DNA from: Neorickettsia helminthoeca str. Oregon
GTDB lineage: Bacteria; Pseudomonadota; Alphaproteobacteria; Rickettsiales; Anaplasmataceae
DNA: 64,000 nt
Direction: 5' to 3'
Assembly: GCF_000632985.1 (NCBI RefSeq)
Contig: NZ_CP007481.1
Coordinates: forward strand, 806,001-870,000
Shown here: in pieces, positions 9,124 through 18,256 of the stretch
Layout: the number at the start of each line of letters is the position of its first letter
How positions within the stretch are numbered: position 1 is the first letter of the stretch
Position numbers and translations under genes: made by a program
Notes under the pieces: generated by a model
Databases searched by the model: none
Seen by the model: the letters and a program-made list of their open reading frames with translations, nothing else
What the model was told of the DNA's origin: nothing

Positions 9124-9726
9124 ATGTATAAGGTTTCTAGTGTTGCGCTGCTCTCAGTGCTGTTATTGATGTCTGGTTGTTTCAAAAAGGGAAGTGGCTC
9201 GTTTAAGTCTAAAGGTGGTAAATCTTACCATGCAAGTCGCCATCTGGACGCATACTGCTACTGCCCACCAAAACAGGGGACTATAGGTATAACTCATTTC
9301 GAGTTTGATAGCTCCGAAGTTCTACCCGAAGCAATGGCGCTCATTGACGAACATATCAGAGATTGCGTTGCAATGAGGATGAAGGACGATCCAGAAGTAA
9401 AGGTGCTTGTTACGGGACATGCAGATAAGCGTGGTACTCAAGAATACAATCTCGCGCTCGGTAGCCGTAGAGCAAATGCTACAAAATCTTACTTACTAAA
9501 ATCCCTGCTCAATCAGTCGGGTGCATCTGTGGAAGCTTCCACAGCCACTGAAGTGTCTTCAGGGGAAGTGACTGAAGGAACTGCTGTACAAAGCGAGACC
9601 AATCTCTCCGAACGTTTCTGCCTGAACTCAAAAGGAAAAGCAGAGCTGGTTGACGAAGGCGAAACAGAAGAAGCTCATTCAAAAAATCGTAGAACTGTCA
9701 TAGAGTTCGTCAGGGAATGTAACTAA
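9124..9726 (+). CDS. pal: Peptidoglycan-associated lipoprotein Pal (OmpA-like)
   Basis: 200 residues. Signal peptide with lipobox LMSGC (lipidated Cys19), then a short linker and an OmpA-like domain from ~55: THFEFDSSEVLP, VTGHADKRGTQEYNLALGSRRAN with the ligand-binding Asp101 and Arg117, and SKNRRTVIEF near the end. Pal anchors the outer membrane and works with TolQRA (present at 36-38 kb) and CpoB (next gene). Odd: residues ~127-183 hold a Ser/Thr/Glu-rich insertion between the RRAN helix and NRR, roughly 30 residues longer than in E. coli Pal. Strong AGGAG site in front of the ATG. Confidence 0.9.
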   Translation: MYKVSSVALLSVLLLMSGCFKKGSGSFKSKGGKSYHASRHLDAYCYCPPKQGTIGITHFEFDSSEVLPEAMALIDEHIRDCVAMRMKDDPEVKVLVTGHADKRGTQEYNLALGSRRANATKSYLLKSLLNQSGASVEASTATEVSSGEVTEGTAVQSETNLSERFCLNSKGKAELVDEGETEEAHSKNRRTVIEFVRECN

Positions 9727-9736
9727 ATATCTCCGT

Positions 9737-9770
9737 AGGAAACGGATAGGTATTTACCTATCCGTTTCCT
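9737..9770 (+). terminator. Strong hairpin after pal
   Basis: Perfect 16-base arms (9737-9752 and 9755-9770) separated by two bases, starting 10 bases after the pal stop. No good U-tract follows, so it may work as a rho-independent terminator of an atypical kind or as a 3' stabiliser. Confidence 0.6.
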
Positions 9771-9858
9771 TGTGGGTTGTGTTCTACCCTCTTCTCAGCA
9801 AGCTTGAACATTACGAATAAGTTGTTAGCATGTTACTATGTTCACATAGGGAATTGTA

Positions 9859-10578
9859 GTGCCGTACTTGTTTCGCTTTTTGCTTTTGTGCTTCTCGTTT
9901 TGCTTTGCTTCTGAGGTGCCTGTCCAGGGTGGAAGACAGGAAGATCTGCTCTTCATTGCCCAAAAAGTGAAGAGTATCGATGAGAAACTCGCGAAGCTTG
10001 AAAAATTGCTTCAGCAGGACCGGGGTGCCGGAGTAGTCTCGAAGGAGCAGGTTGCTATCGATCCTCAGAAGGTTTCTGTATTACCAGTTACCCCTCCTGC
10101 GAGGAAGCCTGCCTTCGAACAGCAAGGCAGTGCTACTAGGCGTGGTTCCAGCAGGACAATCAAAGAGATAGATCTCCCCGAACCTTCAGAAGAGGAGGAC
10201 TCTTACAGGCATGCACTACTTCTGATTAAGCAGTCAAAGAAAAAAGAGGCAGAGGCGCAGTTGAGTGGATTCATTGAGCGTTTTCCTGAGAGTAATTTGT
10301 TGGATAACATTTATTATTTACTTGGGGATCTCTACTTCTCCGAAAAAAATTACAAATTAGCGTCACTCAACTTCTTAAAGAGTTATCGGAGCAACAAAAA
10401 AGGCAGTAAGACACCTTTAGCTTTGGTAAAAGCAATCAAGTCCTTGAGACTTATCAAGGAGTACGGACATGCATGCTCAATCCTCCACAGGGCACTAAAT
10501 GAATTCCCTGATAATGCAGCAATAAGAATGCAGCTCGAGCAGGAAAAGGAGAGTCTTTTACCCCACTGTAAAAATTAA
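9859..10578 (+). CDS. cpoB: Tol-Pal system protein CpoB/YbgF (TPR protein)
   Basis: 239 residues starting at GTG. Signal peptide (residues 1-17, ending near CFA-SE), a short coiled coil (~30-55: FIAQKVKSIDEKLAKLEKLL), a Pro-rich linker, then tetratricopeptide repeats from ~115 (SYRHALLLIKQSKKKEAEAQLSGF, NIYYLLGDLYFSEKNY...). This order is that of CpoB, the periplasmic partner of TolA that couples Tol action to envelope synthesis. Its position after pal supports the call. Confidence 0.85.
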   Translation: MPYLFRFLLLCFSFCFASEVPVQGGRQEDLLFIAQKVKSIDEKLAKLEKLLQQDRGAGVVSKEQVAIDPQKVSVLPVTPPARKPAFEQQGSATRRGSSRTIKEIDLPEPSEEEDSYRHALLLIKQSKKKEAEAQLSGFIERFPESNLLDNIYYLLGDLYFSEKNYKLASLNFLKSYRSNKKGSKTPLALVKAIKSLRLIKEYGHACSILHRALNEFPDNAAIRMQLEQEKESLLPHCKN

Positions 10579-10653
10579 TGTAATGTAAATTTTCATTTTG
10601 GAGTAGATCGTTTGTCTGCTATCATTTCCGTGTGTCTTTTATTAAATTAATAA

Positions 10654-12120
10654 GTGCCTTTAGTTCTATGCATTCTTGACGGTTGGGGTGTTTCGCTAGA
10701 AAACCAACATAACGCTATCTATCAGGCACGTACTCCAAACTACGATGCCTTGCTCAAGAAGTATCCACATTCTTTGCTCGCGGCTAGTGGACTTGATGTG
10801 GGTCTTCCCAATAATCAAATGGGGAATTCAGAAATTGGGCACCTGACGATCGGTAGCGGCAGAATCATATACCATGATCTTGTACACATCAACAAAAAGC
10901 TGGAGGACATAGAGCAGGATAAGAGCCTCAATTCATTTGCAGCCGGCCTCTCAGGAAAGGCTTGTCACGTTGTGGGATTACTTTCCGACGGCGGAGTGCA
11001 CTCGCACATTGATCATATCGATAAAATTGCTGATTACCTGGAATCAAAAGGTATAAAAGTACATATCCATGCATTCCTGGATGGGCGCGATACACCACCA
11101 AAGTCAGCACTGAGGTATATCAAGAACGAAAAAAACATTGCAACTCTCTCAGGACGCTACTATGGGATGGATAGAGATAAAAACTGGGATCGCACACAAG
11201 AAGCGTACCAAGCAATTACGGATCCAGAAAAAATTAAGAATGTATTCAAAACACCAACAGAAGCAATCACACATTACTATGCACAAAACATCACTGATGA
11301 ATTCGTACCAGCCTCGGTAATAGATGGTTATACAGGAGCTCGAGATGGAGATGCTTTATTCATTGCAAACTTTCGACCAGATCGAGCAAGACAGATTACT
11401 TCAGAGTTATTGGGGAAAACCAATTTCTGTGGACGAAAAATAAAGTTCTCGAAAATAATGACTATGAGTCAGTACTTTGAAGAACCTCTTCCAACGTTCG
11501 TACCACGGATGGAAATCAGCAACACACTATCAGAGATCATCTCACACATGGGGATGCACCAGCTAAAGATAGCGGAAAGTGAGAAGTATGCGCACGTAAG
11601 TTATTTCTTCAACGGAGGAAGGGAAACATCGTTTCCGAATGAGGAGCGTATTTTAGTGGACTCTCTACGTGTGAAGACGTACGATACTGCACCACAAATG
11701 GGAGCTTTAGAAATCACAGGAAAACTTGTAGAAGCTATAAAATCAAGGAAGTTCGACTTCATTGTTGTAAATTATGCTAATGCTGATATGGTAGGACATA
11801 CAGGAAATATGCCTGCAACGATTGCCGCAGTCGAGACGCTAGATGATTGTCTAGGCGAACTTTATAAATGCACTTCCACAGAAGGATATGAGATGATAGT
11901 AACAGCAGACCATGGTAACGCGGAATCCATGTATAATCAGCGCACCAAACTTGCGAATACAGCACACACCACGAACCTAGTCCCGTTTATTGTACTATCG
12001 GACAGAGTGAAACAAGTAAAAAACGGACGTCTTTCAAACATAGCAGGAACCGTGTTGACGCTTCTCGGGATAAAGAAACCAACCGAACTCGAAGAAGGTT
12101 TAGTGTCCCTCATTAGATAG
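10654..12120 (+). CDS. gpmI: 2,3-bisphosphoglycerate-independent phosphoglycerate mutase
   Basis: 488 residues of the alkaline-phosphatase superfamily, interconverting 3- and 2-phosphoglycerate with Mn2+. The N-terminal CILDGWG supplies the first metal Asp; GNSEIGHLTIGSGR (Ser59) is the phosphorylated Ser loop; LDGRDTPP, NFRPDRARQ and VTADHGNAE are conserved. The GTG start at 10654 makes the family-typical N-terminus begin directly at the beta strand before DGWG. Confidence 0.95.
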   Translation: MPLVLCILDGWGVSLENQHNAIYQARTPNYDALLKKYPHSLLAASGLDVGLPNNQMGNSEIGHLTIGSGRIIYHDLVHINKKLEDIEQDKSLNSFAAGLSGKACHVVGLLSDGGVHSHIDHIDKIADYLESKGIKVHIHAFLDGRDTPPKSALRYIKNEKNIATLSGRYYGMDRDKNWDRTQEAYQAITDPEKIKNVFKTPTEAITHYYAQNITDEFVPASVIDGYTGARDGDALFIANFRPDRARQITSELLGKTNFCGRKIKFSKIMTMSQYFEEPLPTFVPRMEISNTLSEIISHMGMHQLKIAESEKYAHVSYFFNGGRETSFPNEERILVDSLRVKTYDTAPQMGALEITGKLVEAIKSRKFDFIVVNYANADMVGHTGNMPATIAAVETLDDCLGELYKCTSTEGYEMIVTADHGNAESMYNQRTKLANTAHTTNLVPFIVLSDRVKQVKNGRLSNIAGTVLTLLGIKKPTELEEGLVSLIR

Positions 12121-12150
12121 GAGTACAATCAGCCAGGACAGATAAATTTT

Positions 12151-12903
12151 TCAAATTTGCTCATCTACCAATAGCTGCTCCTCAGCATAAACATCAGAGT
12201 GTACCTGAGTCTCATCCACTTCATCTGAGAAGTCATACACCCTACTAGGCGGAGTCGAAGCGAAAGCGAGATAATCATCAATCTTTTGCTCAAGGAGTCG
12301 CAAATTAGACTCACCACTCATTCTAAAGTCAGCATTCTCAATAAACTCCACCCTAAACTTACCCAATCTCTGAGAGATTGGTGAGGTGAGTCTTAACAGC
12401 TCCGGAATATCACATAGCTGATCCTGATCTCCCTGAATCATCAATCCAGAGACGGTACAAGGAGACAGAAAAGAGAAGTCATGAATCTTCAATGGAGATG
12501 CAACAGCTACAAATCCTGAAATCTCTGGACGTCTCATGACAAGATTAAGAGATAGCCATGCACCGTAGGAAAACCCAGCAACCCAGAAAGAACTAACAAG
12601 CGGGTAACAAGACTGTAACCACTCAATAGCTGCGTTCGCATCCTTAATCAGGTCCTCATCACGCACACTAACTTGCCCGGAAGAATATCCAACGCCACGA
12701 TAATTCATACGCAGGGTCGCGAGACCTCTCTTCGTAAAACAGGAGTAGATAGTTTTCACTACCTTGTTCCTCATCGTACCGCCGTGCTTGGGATGAGGAG
12801 GTAGAACAAGGGCCACAGACTTGGCACCAGGAACATCATAGTAATACCCGTGCAGCTTACCAAAGGAGCCAGCAAACAATATCTCTGAACCTTCTTGTGC
12901 CAT
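12151..12903 (-). CDS. Alpha/beta hydrolase
   Basis: 250 residues from the ATG at 12903; the open frame continues upstream to 13053 but adds a sequence that does not fit the family. Resembles the 'COG2945-like' alpha/beta hydrolases: LVLPPHPKHGGTMRNKVVKTIY, LRMNYRGVGYSSG, the nucleophile elbow GFSYGAW, and IQGDQDQLCD carrying the acid. The usual catalytic His near the end is replaced by a less clear NADF segment, so activity is uncertain. A ~25-residue acidic tail follows. Substrate unknown. Confidence 0.75.
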   Translation of the reverse strand: MAQEGSEILFAGSFGKLHGYYYDVPGAKSVALVLPPHPKHGGTMRNKVVKTIYSCFTKRGLATLRMNYRGVGYSSGQVSVRDEDLIKDANAAIEWLQSCYPLVSSFWVAGFSYGAWLSLNLVMRRPEISGFVAVASPLKIHDFSFLSPCTVSGLMIQGDQDQLCDIPELLRLTSPISQRLGKFRVEFIENADFRMSGESNLRLLEQKIDDYLAFASTPPSRVYDFSDEVDETQVHSDVYAEEQLLVDEQI

Positions 12904-13203
12904 TCTACAAAAAACTATGAAAATAGATAAATAATCGAAAGAGGAACCCGAAAACATCTCACAACAACTCGGACGCCACAAGCCTCCCTTTCCAATGAGC
13001 AAAACGGGCGAGTAACCCAACCAGAACCCCCAGCCAATAGCAGATTGTAACATACAATGCTTCTAAAACAATAGATTTATACCCTAAATATTGCGTATTT
13101 CACAATATTTCATCCTTGAAATACAGTATCTATACCTATCTTCACAGATTTCAGATGTGTTAGAGTAGCTCATAAGGAATCTCTATCTTACACCTTCCAC
13201 GAC

Positions 13204-14712
13204 ATGCGTTACTACGTTACCACTCCTGTATACTATGTAAACGATGTCCCGCACATAGGACATGCGTATAGTAGTCTTATAGCGGACATCATAGCACGAT
13301 CACTCAGAATGGCGGGCCATGAAGTGCTATTCACTACGGGGACTGATGAGCACGGACAAAAGGTCCAGAATACTGCTAGGAAGCTAAATATTAGTGAGAA
13401 GAATTTCGTAGATCGGATTAGTCTACGTTTCAGAGAGTTATGCGAGGTGATGCAGTACCAATTCTCGGACTTCATACGTACTACCGAGGCAAGACACAAA
13501 GAAGCAGTAAAAAATGTCTGGAATAAATTATGGCAGAATGAACTCATATATCTTGGAGAATATTCGGGTTGGTATTCCGAGCGAGACGAATGCTTTTATG
13601 CAGAGACTGAATTACAGGATGACAAGGCACCCACCGGTGCCCCAGTGACTTGGGTAAAGGAAGCAAGTTATTTCTTTAGGCTGTCACAGCTTTCGGAGAA
13701 ACTAAGAAAATTCTATAAAGAGAATGAATCATTCATCCGACCAAGAAATAGATTCAATGAAGCCCTTTCGTTTCTGGAGATGGGGATAAATGACCTCTCT
13801 ATTTCCAGAACCAAAGTAGAATGGGGAATAGCTGTCCCGAATGATCCATCACACACCATATACGTCTGGCTCGATGCACTGACAAACTACATTACATCCC
13901 TTGGATATCCTGATATCAGTCCTGACTCTAAATATTCAGAATTCTGGGAAAATGGTCACGTCATACACATAGTAGGAAAGGATATACTACGTTTTCATGG
14001 TATATATTGGCCAGCATTCCTTATGGGTGTGGGACTCAAAGTCCCTGATATCATACTCGCGCATGGTTGGTGGACCAACAATGGACAGAAAATCTCCAAA
14101 TCTCTGGGTAACACGATAGATCCATTCGAACTGGTCTCAGAGTTTGGTGTAGATTCAGTAAGGTATTTCCTAATCAGGGAAGTGACAATCGGTAACGACG
14201 GAAGCTTCAGTAAGGCTCTACTGAAAGATCGTATCAACAGTGAGCTGGCTAACAACATCGGGAACCTACTCCAAAGAACTCTCACTTTGGTAGTCAAACA
14301 ATGTGGCTCACGAGTGCCAGAGGTACCTAAACTGTCAAATAGACTATTGGAGTTATCATATTCATTAGCCTCAGACTATAAGGCTAATATGTTAAAACTC
14401 AGCCTGAACGACTCTCTTGAAAAGATCATCCATCTTGCCACTCAAGCGAACGAGTATATCTCCCAAAGCGAGCCCTGGAAACTGAAGAATGAGCCAGAAA
14501 AACTACATGAGATACTCTACACCATGTTGGAGGCACTGAGAATCATCGGAATCGCATTACAACCTTTCATTCCCGGGTCTGCAAAGGCTATGCTGGACTC
14601 ACTTGCAGTTCCAGAAGAGGAAAGAGCCATGGAAAATATGACAGCAGCATCTGCGATAAAGTTCGGAACACTGATAGAGAAACCGTCCCCGGTGTTCAAA
14701 AAACACGAATAA
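13204..14712 (+). CDS. metG: Methionyl-tRNA synthetase
   Basis: 502 residues, the short class I MetRS without the C-terminal tRNA-binding extension. YYVTTPVYYVNDVPHIGHAY contains the HIGH signature, TGTDEHGQK the conserved block, KISKSLGN the KMSKS equivalent, and the anticodon-binding helical domain with SEPWKLK follows. The zinc knuckle Cys set of the E. coli type is missing, as in the bacterial short form. ATG at 13204 fits the family N-terminus. Confidence 0.95.
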   Translation: MRYYVTTPVYYVNDVPHIGHAYSSLIADIIARSLRMAGHEVLFTTGTDEHGQKVQNTARKLNISEKNFVDRISLRFRELCEVMQYQFSDFIRTTEARHKEAVKNVWNKLWQNELIYLGEYSGWYSERDECFYAETELQDDKAPTGAPVTWVKEASYFFRLSQLSEKLRKFYKENESFIRPRNRFNEALSFLEMGINDLSISRTKVEWGIAVPNDPSHTIYVWLDALTNYITSLGYPDISPDSKYSEFWENGHVIHIVGKDILRFHGIYWPAFLMGVGLKVPDIILAHGWWTNNGQKISKSLGNTIDPFELVSEFGVDSVRYFLIREVTIGNDGSFSKALLKDRINSELANNIGNLLQRTLTLVVKQCGSRVPEVPKLSNRLLELSYSLASDYKANMLKLSLNDSLEKIIHLATQANEYISQSEPWKLKNEPEKLHEILYTMLEALRIIGIALQPFIPGSAKAMLDSLAVPEEERAMENMTAASAIKFGTLIEKPSPVFKKHE

Positions 14713-14764
14713 TCCGAGTCTGAGAAAGCGGGGCAATGGATTCAAAATACAGCAGCATCGTGAA

Positions 14765-15076
14765 TCAACTGGACAAGGACGCAACCCATTCTTTGATCTG
14801 GGATAAGGAGAGCATCCCGACTTTTCGGTCAAGCATCTTCCCATCTTTGAACAAGATCAATGTAGGAACCGCTCTAACACCATTTTCGATCGCCAGAGCC
14901 TGCTTTGGGCCATCTATGTTTACCTTATAGACAGATACATGAGGAGAAACTTCAGAAAAAGCCTGGAGTACAGGAATCATTTGTTTACAGGGACCACACC
15001 ATTCAGCCCAAAAATCCAGCAGGACCAAGCCATGAGCATCAGAAACCTGCTTTGAAAAATCCTCTAATTCTTTCAC
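14765..15076 (-). CDS. trxA: Thioredoxin
   Basis: 103 residues with LLDFWAEWCGPCKQM (active site WCGPCK), KVNIDGPKQALAIENGVRAVPTLILFKDGK including the cis-Pro loop VPT. Cytosolic disulfide reductant. It starts with GTG inside the stop codon of rplS (GTGA overlap), so it is probably translated from the ribosomal-protein message. Confidence 0.93.
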   Translation of the reverse strand: MKELEDFSKQVSDAHGLVLLDFWAEWCGPCKQMIPVLQAFSEVSPHVSVYKVNIDGPKQALAIENGVRAVPTLILFKDGKMLDRKVGMLSLSQIKEWVASLSS

Positions 15077-15441
15077 TTTACGTCCCTATATTCCTTTCTT
15101 ATTCTAGTTGCCTTGCCGGCTAGGGCCCTAATATAGTAGAGCTTCGCCCTCCTCACCTTACCTTTCCTCTCGACGGAGATGGACTTGATGGAAGGCCAGT
15201 ACAGACAAAAGGTTCGTTCGACATAGACATCGTGCACGGAAAGTTTCCTCAAAGTGAAGGATGAGTGGACACCCTTATTACTCTTTGCAATACAAAGTCC
15301 CTTAAAGACCTGGGTACGTCCAGACGTACCTTGAACGTAAAACTCAACACTCATAGCATAACCAGATCTGAACTCTGGATACTCCCTGCCTTCGGAAAGT
15401 ACTTTCCTTTGATTTTCATCAAAAGCGGCTAAAACATTCAT
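15073..15441 (-). CDS. rplS: 50S ribosomal protein L19
   Basis: 122 residues from the ATG at 15441, preceded by AAGGTG at proper distance; an in-frame upstream extension to 15480 would overlap trmD and is unlikely. FRSGYAMSVEFYVQGTSGRTQVFKGLCIAKSNKG and the SFTLRKLS...VERTFCLYWPSIKSISVERKGKVRRAKLYYIR block identify L19, at the 30S-50S interface. Confidence 0.93.
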   Translation of the reverse strand: MNVLAAFDENQRKVLSEGREYPEFRSGYAMSVEFYVQGTSGRTQVFKGLCIAKSNKGVHSSFTLRKLSVHDVYVERTFCLYWPSIKSISVERKGKVRRAKLYYIRALAGKATRIRKEYRDVK

Positions 15442-15472
15442 ATTCACCTTCTCACAAACCGTTTTCCTTCTT

Positions 15473-16144
15473 CTATTCACCTACTAGATCGGGCCTAATT
15501 CTCCTAGTTATATGTCCCGCGGAAGAAGCGCGCCACTCACCTATCTTTCTATGATCACCGCTGAGCAACACTTCGGGAACCATCAAACCCCTCCAAGCGC
15601 TCGGCCTGGTGTAGTGATCATGCTCTAAAGAGGAGCTAGTCAGACTTTCGCACTCGAGGCTCTTAGCATTACCCAACACCCCAGGGATCTGCCTGACACA
15701 GCTATCCATCACGGCCATCGCTGCGATCTCACCGCCAGATAGAACGTAATCCCCAACACTGAGTTCCTCAAAATTATAGTAATCCAAGAACCTTTGGTCA
15801 ACTCCTTCAAATCGTCCGCAGACCAACAAAACACTTTCAGCATCGACGAAACCCGCAATCGATTTATGAGTAAACTTAGGTCCTCTGGGACTGAGGAAAA
15901 CCCTCCTATTTACTTCACGGACTGAAAGAGCATACTCAAGCGCGTCACCAAGAACATCGGGACGCATCACCATTCCAGGACCACCCCCATACGGGGTATC
16001 ATCGACGCGAGTCTTCGTAGCGAACCGTCTGATCGGAACGACTTCGAGAGACCAACATCCTCTACTGAGCCCCCTACCGACAACCGAGACACCTAGAGGT
16101 CCGGGGAAGACTTCTGGGAACATAGTCAAGACAGTAAAGTGCAC
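15473..16144 (-). CDS. trmD: tRNA (guanine37-N1)-methyltransferase
   Basis: 223 residues of the SPOUT trefoil-knot family. It makes m1G37 next to the anticodon, preventing +1 frameshifts. Landmarks: FTVLTMFPE at the start, DDTPYGGGPGMVM, LVCGRFEGVDQRF, SVGDYVLSGGE and the C-terminal PEVLLSGDHRKI. It starts with GTG, 9 bases after rpmA, within the run rplU-rpmA-trmD-rplS-trxA. Confidence 0.95.
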   Translation of the reverse strand: MHFTVLTMFPEVFPGPLGVSVVGRGLSRGCWSLEVVPIRRFATKTRVDDTPYGGGPGMVMRPDVLGDALEYALSVREVNRRVFLSPRGPKFTHKSIAGFVDAESVLLVCGRFEGVDQRFLDYYNFEELSVGDYVLSGGEIAAMAVMDSCVRQIPGVLGNAKSLECESLTSSSLEHDHYTRPSAWRGLMVPEVLLSGDHRKIGEWRASSAGHITRRIRPDLVGE

Positions 16145-16153
16145 AGGAAGTAC

Positions 16154-16402
16154 TCACAACACGTGCACGAAATGTCTACCATTCAGGCCCACGGAAAAAG
16201 AAACAACCCCAGATTTCAGTGCGAACAGAGTGTGATCCCTGCCGATGCCGACATTCTTCCCAGGATGGAACTTTGTACCACGCTGTCTCACTATTATGTT
16301 ACCAGGAATGACGCTCTCACTACCGAACTTCTTAACGCCGAGCCTTTTACCTATGGAATCTCTACCGTTACTACTACTACCACCGGCTTTCTTCGTTGCC
16401 AT
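16154..16402 (-). CDS. rpmA: 50S ribosomal protein L27
   Basis: 82 residues: [24 protein letters not shown], then [29 protein letters not shown]. The N-terminus lies at the peptidyl-transferase centre. Standard position after rplU; there is no N-terminal cleavable extension of the Firmicutes type. Confidence 0.96.
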   Translation of the reverse strand: MATKKAGGSSSNGRDSIGKRLGVKKFGSESVIPGNIIVRQRGTKFHPGKNVGIGRDHTLFALKSGVVSFSVGLNGRHFVHVL

Positions 16403-16461
16403 AAAACTTCAAATAAAACAAATAACAACCCAAAGCAACCTCGAAAGGCGCTACATATTCA

Positions 16462-16761
16462 TCAAATCACGATATCCTTAATCCTAAGCACAGTCACGGA
16501 CTGTCTATGACCATTCTTTCTACGAGAGTTCTTTCTGCGTCTTTTCTTGAAGATAACCAGCTTCTTATCTCTTTCCATGGAAATCACCTCAGCCCTGACA
16601 GTACCGGAACCGAAAATGGATTTTGATTTCTCATCAAGCACATACTTGACGGAAGACATCTCTATCTCCTGACCAAGTTCGGCCACAATTTTTTCCACTT
16701 TGATAACTTGCCCTCTTTTCACGAGGTATTGCTTGTTACCTTGCTCAACTACTGCAAGCAT
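16462..16761 (-). CDS. rplU: 50S ribosomal protein L21
   Basis: 99 residues: MLAVVEQGNKQYLVKRGQVIKVEKI at the N-terminus and the basic, rRNA-binding KKLVIFKKRRRKNSRRKNGHRQ stretch, which is the L21 signature. First gene of the run with rpmA (59-base gap). Confidence 0.93.
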   Translation of the reverse strand: MLAVVEQGNKQYLVKRGQVIKVEKIVAELGQEIEMSSVKYVLDEKSKSIFGSGTVRAEVISMERDKKLVIFKKRRRKNSRRKNGHRQSVTVLRIKDIVI

Positions 16762-16923
16762 AAATTAAATGATTATTTCGACAGTCTAAAGGCCAATTCT
16801 AAGTCGTCTCCGGATGAAAGTAAAGTGGACCTCAATAGAGGATTCCAGATAGACCAGATAGAGGATTCCAGAGCATTCAGTGAAATAATTTTCCCATAAC
16901 AACGCCTAACTACAGAGTAGAGC

Positions 16924-17514
16924 TCACGCTGACCTACGATTAGTAAATGCTATGGCCAAAGTTCCATCATCTAGATAATCCATCTCGCTTCCGACGGGTA
17001 TACCGTGTGCCAGAAACGATAGCTTGACTGGCACATTCTTAAAGAGATCTACGATATACTGAGCAGTTGTTTGTCCCTCGATTGTCGAATTAGTGGCAAT
17101 GATCAACTCCTTGACGCCTGTTTCAACAACTTTCTCCCTTAAACTTTCTATTTGTAGGGACTCAGGGGTGATGCCATTTATCACTGATAGAGCACCATTC
17201 AATACGTGATATTTTCCGTTGTGTACACCAGCCCTCTCGATTGCCCATAAATCAGTAATCTCCTCGACAATACATAGAATACTGGAGTCCCTGCGATCAT
17301 TCGTACAAATCGAACAAGGTGATACGCTTTCGAGATTCCCACAGGATTCACAGCTTCTGATTGTATCGTATAGGACTTGCATCGCATCGATAAATTTTAA
17401 CAACTTCGTTTCCTTAGTCTTCAGAAGATGCAGCACTATCCTCCTAGCTGACTTAGGCCCCAAACCGGGTAAATTTTCTGCTAGCGCAATCAGAGCCTTT
17501 ATTTTTCCATCCAT
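16924..17514 (-). CDS. recR: Recombination protein RecR
   Basis: 196 residues from the ATG at 17514. RecR acts with RecF and RecO to load RecA on gapped DNA. Helix-hairpin-helix LPGLGPKSARRIVLHLL, a C4 zinc finger (CESCGNLESVSPCSIC), and the Toprim region from SILCIVEE through TNSTIEGQTTAQYI to LAHGIPVGSEMDYLDDGTL. With this start PGLG sits at the position usual for the family; an ATG at 17574 (20 residues longer) would share its bases with the start of the divergent dsbA-like gene, so it is possible but less likely. Confidence 0.92.
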   Translation of the reverse strand: MDGKIKALIALAENLPGLGPKSARRIVLHLLKTKETKLLKFIDAMQVLYDTIRSCESCGNLESVSPCSICTNDRRDSSILCIVEEITDLWAIERAGVHNGKYHVLNGALSVINGITPESLQIESLREKVVETGVKELIIATNSTIEGQTTAQYIVDLFKNVPVKLSFLAHGIPVGSEMDYLDDGTLAIAFTNRRSA

Positions 17515-17572
17515 TAACTTTGTTATCTGATCTGCTATAATGATAGCCTGATTTTGGTCTTGTGCATATTTC

Positions 17573-18256
17573 ATGTTTTCCCGTGTACCTTGGGTCCTAT
17601 TAGTCTTCGCGGCTTCGCTGTTATTGGACTTTTTCTCTTCGACTGCGTTGGCTTTCGACCCGCTGCGTTTTAATCCCGAGACAATCACCGTGGATAAGAA
17701 TATTTCGCTGCCTAAAGATCACGCGATTGGCAGCACAGATGCACCTGTTACGGTCATAGACTATTCTTCCTTTTCTTGTACGCATTGCAAAACTGCTTTT
17801 GAAGAATTAATTAGGCCCTTACACGAAAGTTACGTCAAACAAGGGAAGGTCTTATTAATCATGAGACATTTCCCATTGGATTATCTTTCATTCAGCGCTT
17901 CGGTTTTCTTGGAGTGTTATCGGCAGCACGTGGAGAGCGACAATGATAAGTTTCTGAATATCACAGGCGTGCTGTTTGACATCGGTGCGGAGGCCAGAAA
18001 TAAAGAAGATCTGACAAGCAGGCTCGACAAGATCATTCTGGACAGCGGACTTTCGGAAAGTGTCCGTAAAGAGTTCTCGAGCTGCATGAATGATCTGGAT
18101 GTAAAGAATGAAGTGTTACATTCAAAACTTTTTGCTATAAAGCAATTGGAGATTGCTGGTACACCCGTGCTCTACATCAACGGCGAACGATATACCGGGA
18201 AATTCAATTTCTCTAACTTCTCAGATCGAATTGAAAGAGCTCTGGGTAAAAAATAG
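17573..18256 (+). CDS. Periplasmic DsbA-family thiol:disulfide oxidoreductase
   Basis: 227 residues. A signal peptide (residues 1-27, hydrophobic VLLVFAASLLLDFF, cleavage near ALA-FD) is followed by a DsbA domain: GSTDAPVTVIDYSSFSCTHCKTAFEEL with a CTHC active site, a helical insert, and cis-Pro IAGTPVLYINGERYTG. It probably forms or isomerises disulfides in envelope proteins. The ATG at 17573 is supported because the signal peptide starts there. Diverges from recR. Confidence 0.88.
   Translation: MFSRVPWVLLVFAASLLLDFFSSTALAFDPLRFNPETITVDKNISLPKDHAIGSTDAPVTVIDYSSFSCTHCKTAFEELIRPLHESYVKQGKVLLIMRHFPLDYLSFSASVFLECYRQHVESDNDKFLNITGVLFDIGAEARNKEDLTSRLDKIILDSGLSESVRKEFSSCMNDLDVKNEVLHSKLFAIKQLEIAGTPVLYINGERYTGKFNFSNFSDRIERALGKK

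Noticed and set aside
12363-12381. Perfect 19-base palindrome (CCAATCTCT-G-AGAGATTGG)
   Set aside because: Lies inside the alpha/beta hydrolase coding sequence, away from any start; no regulatory context, so treated as chance.
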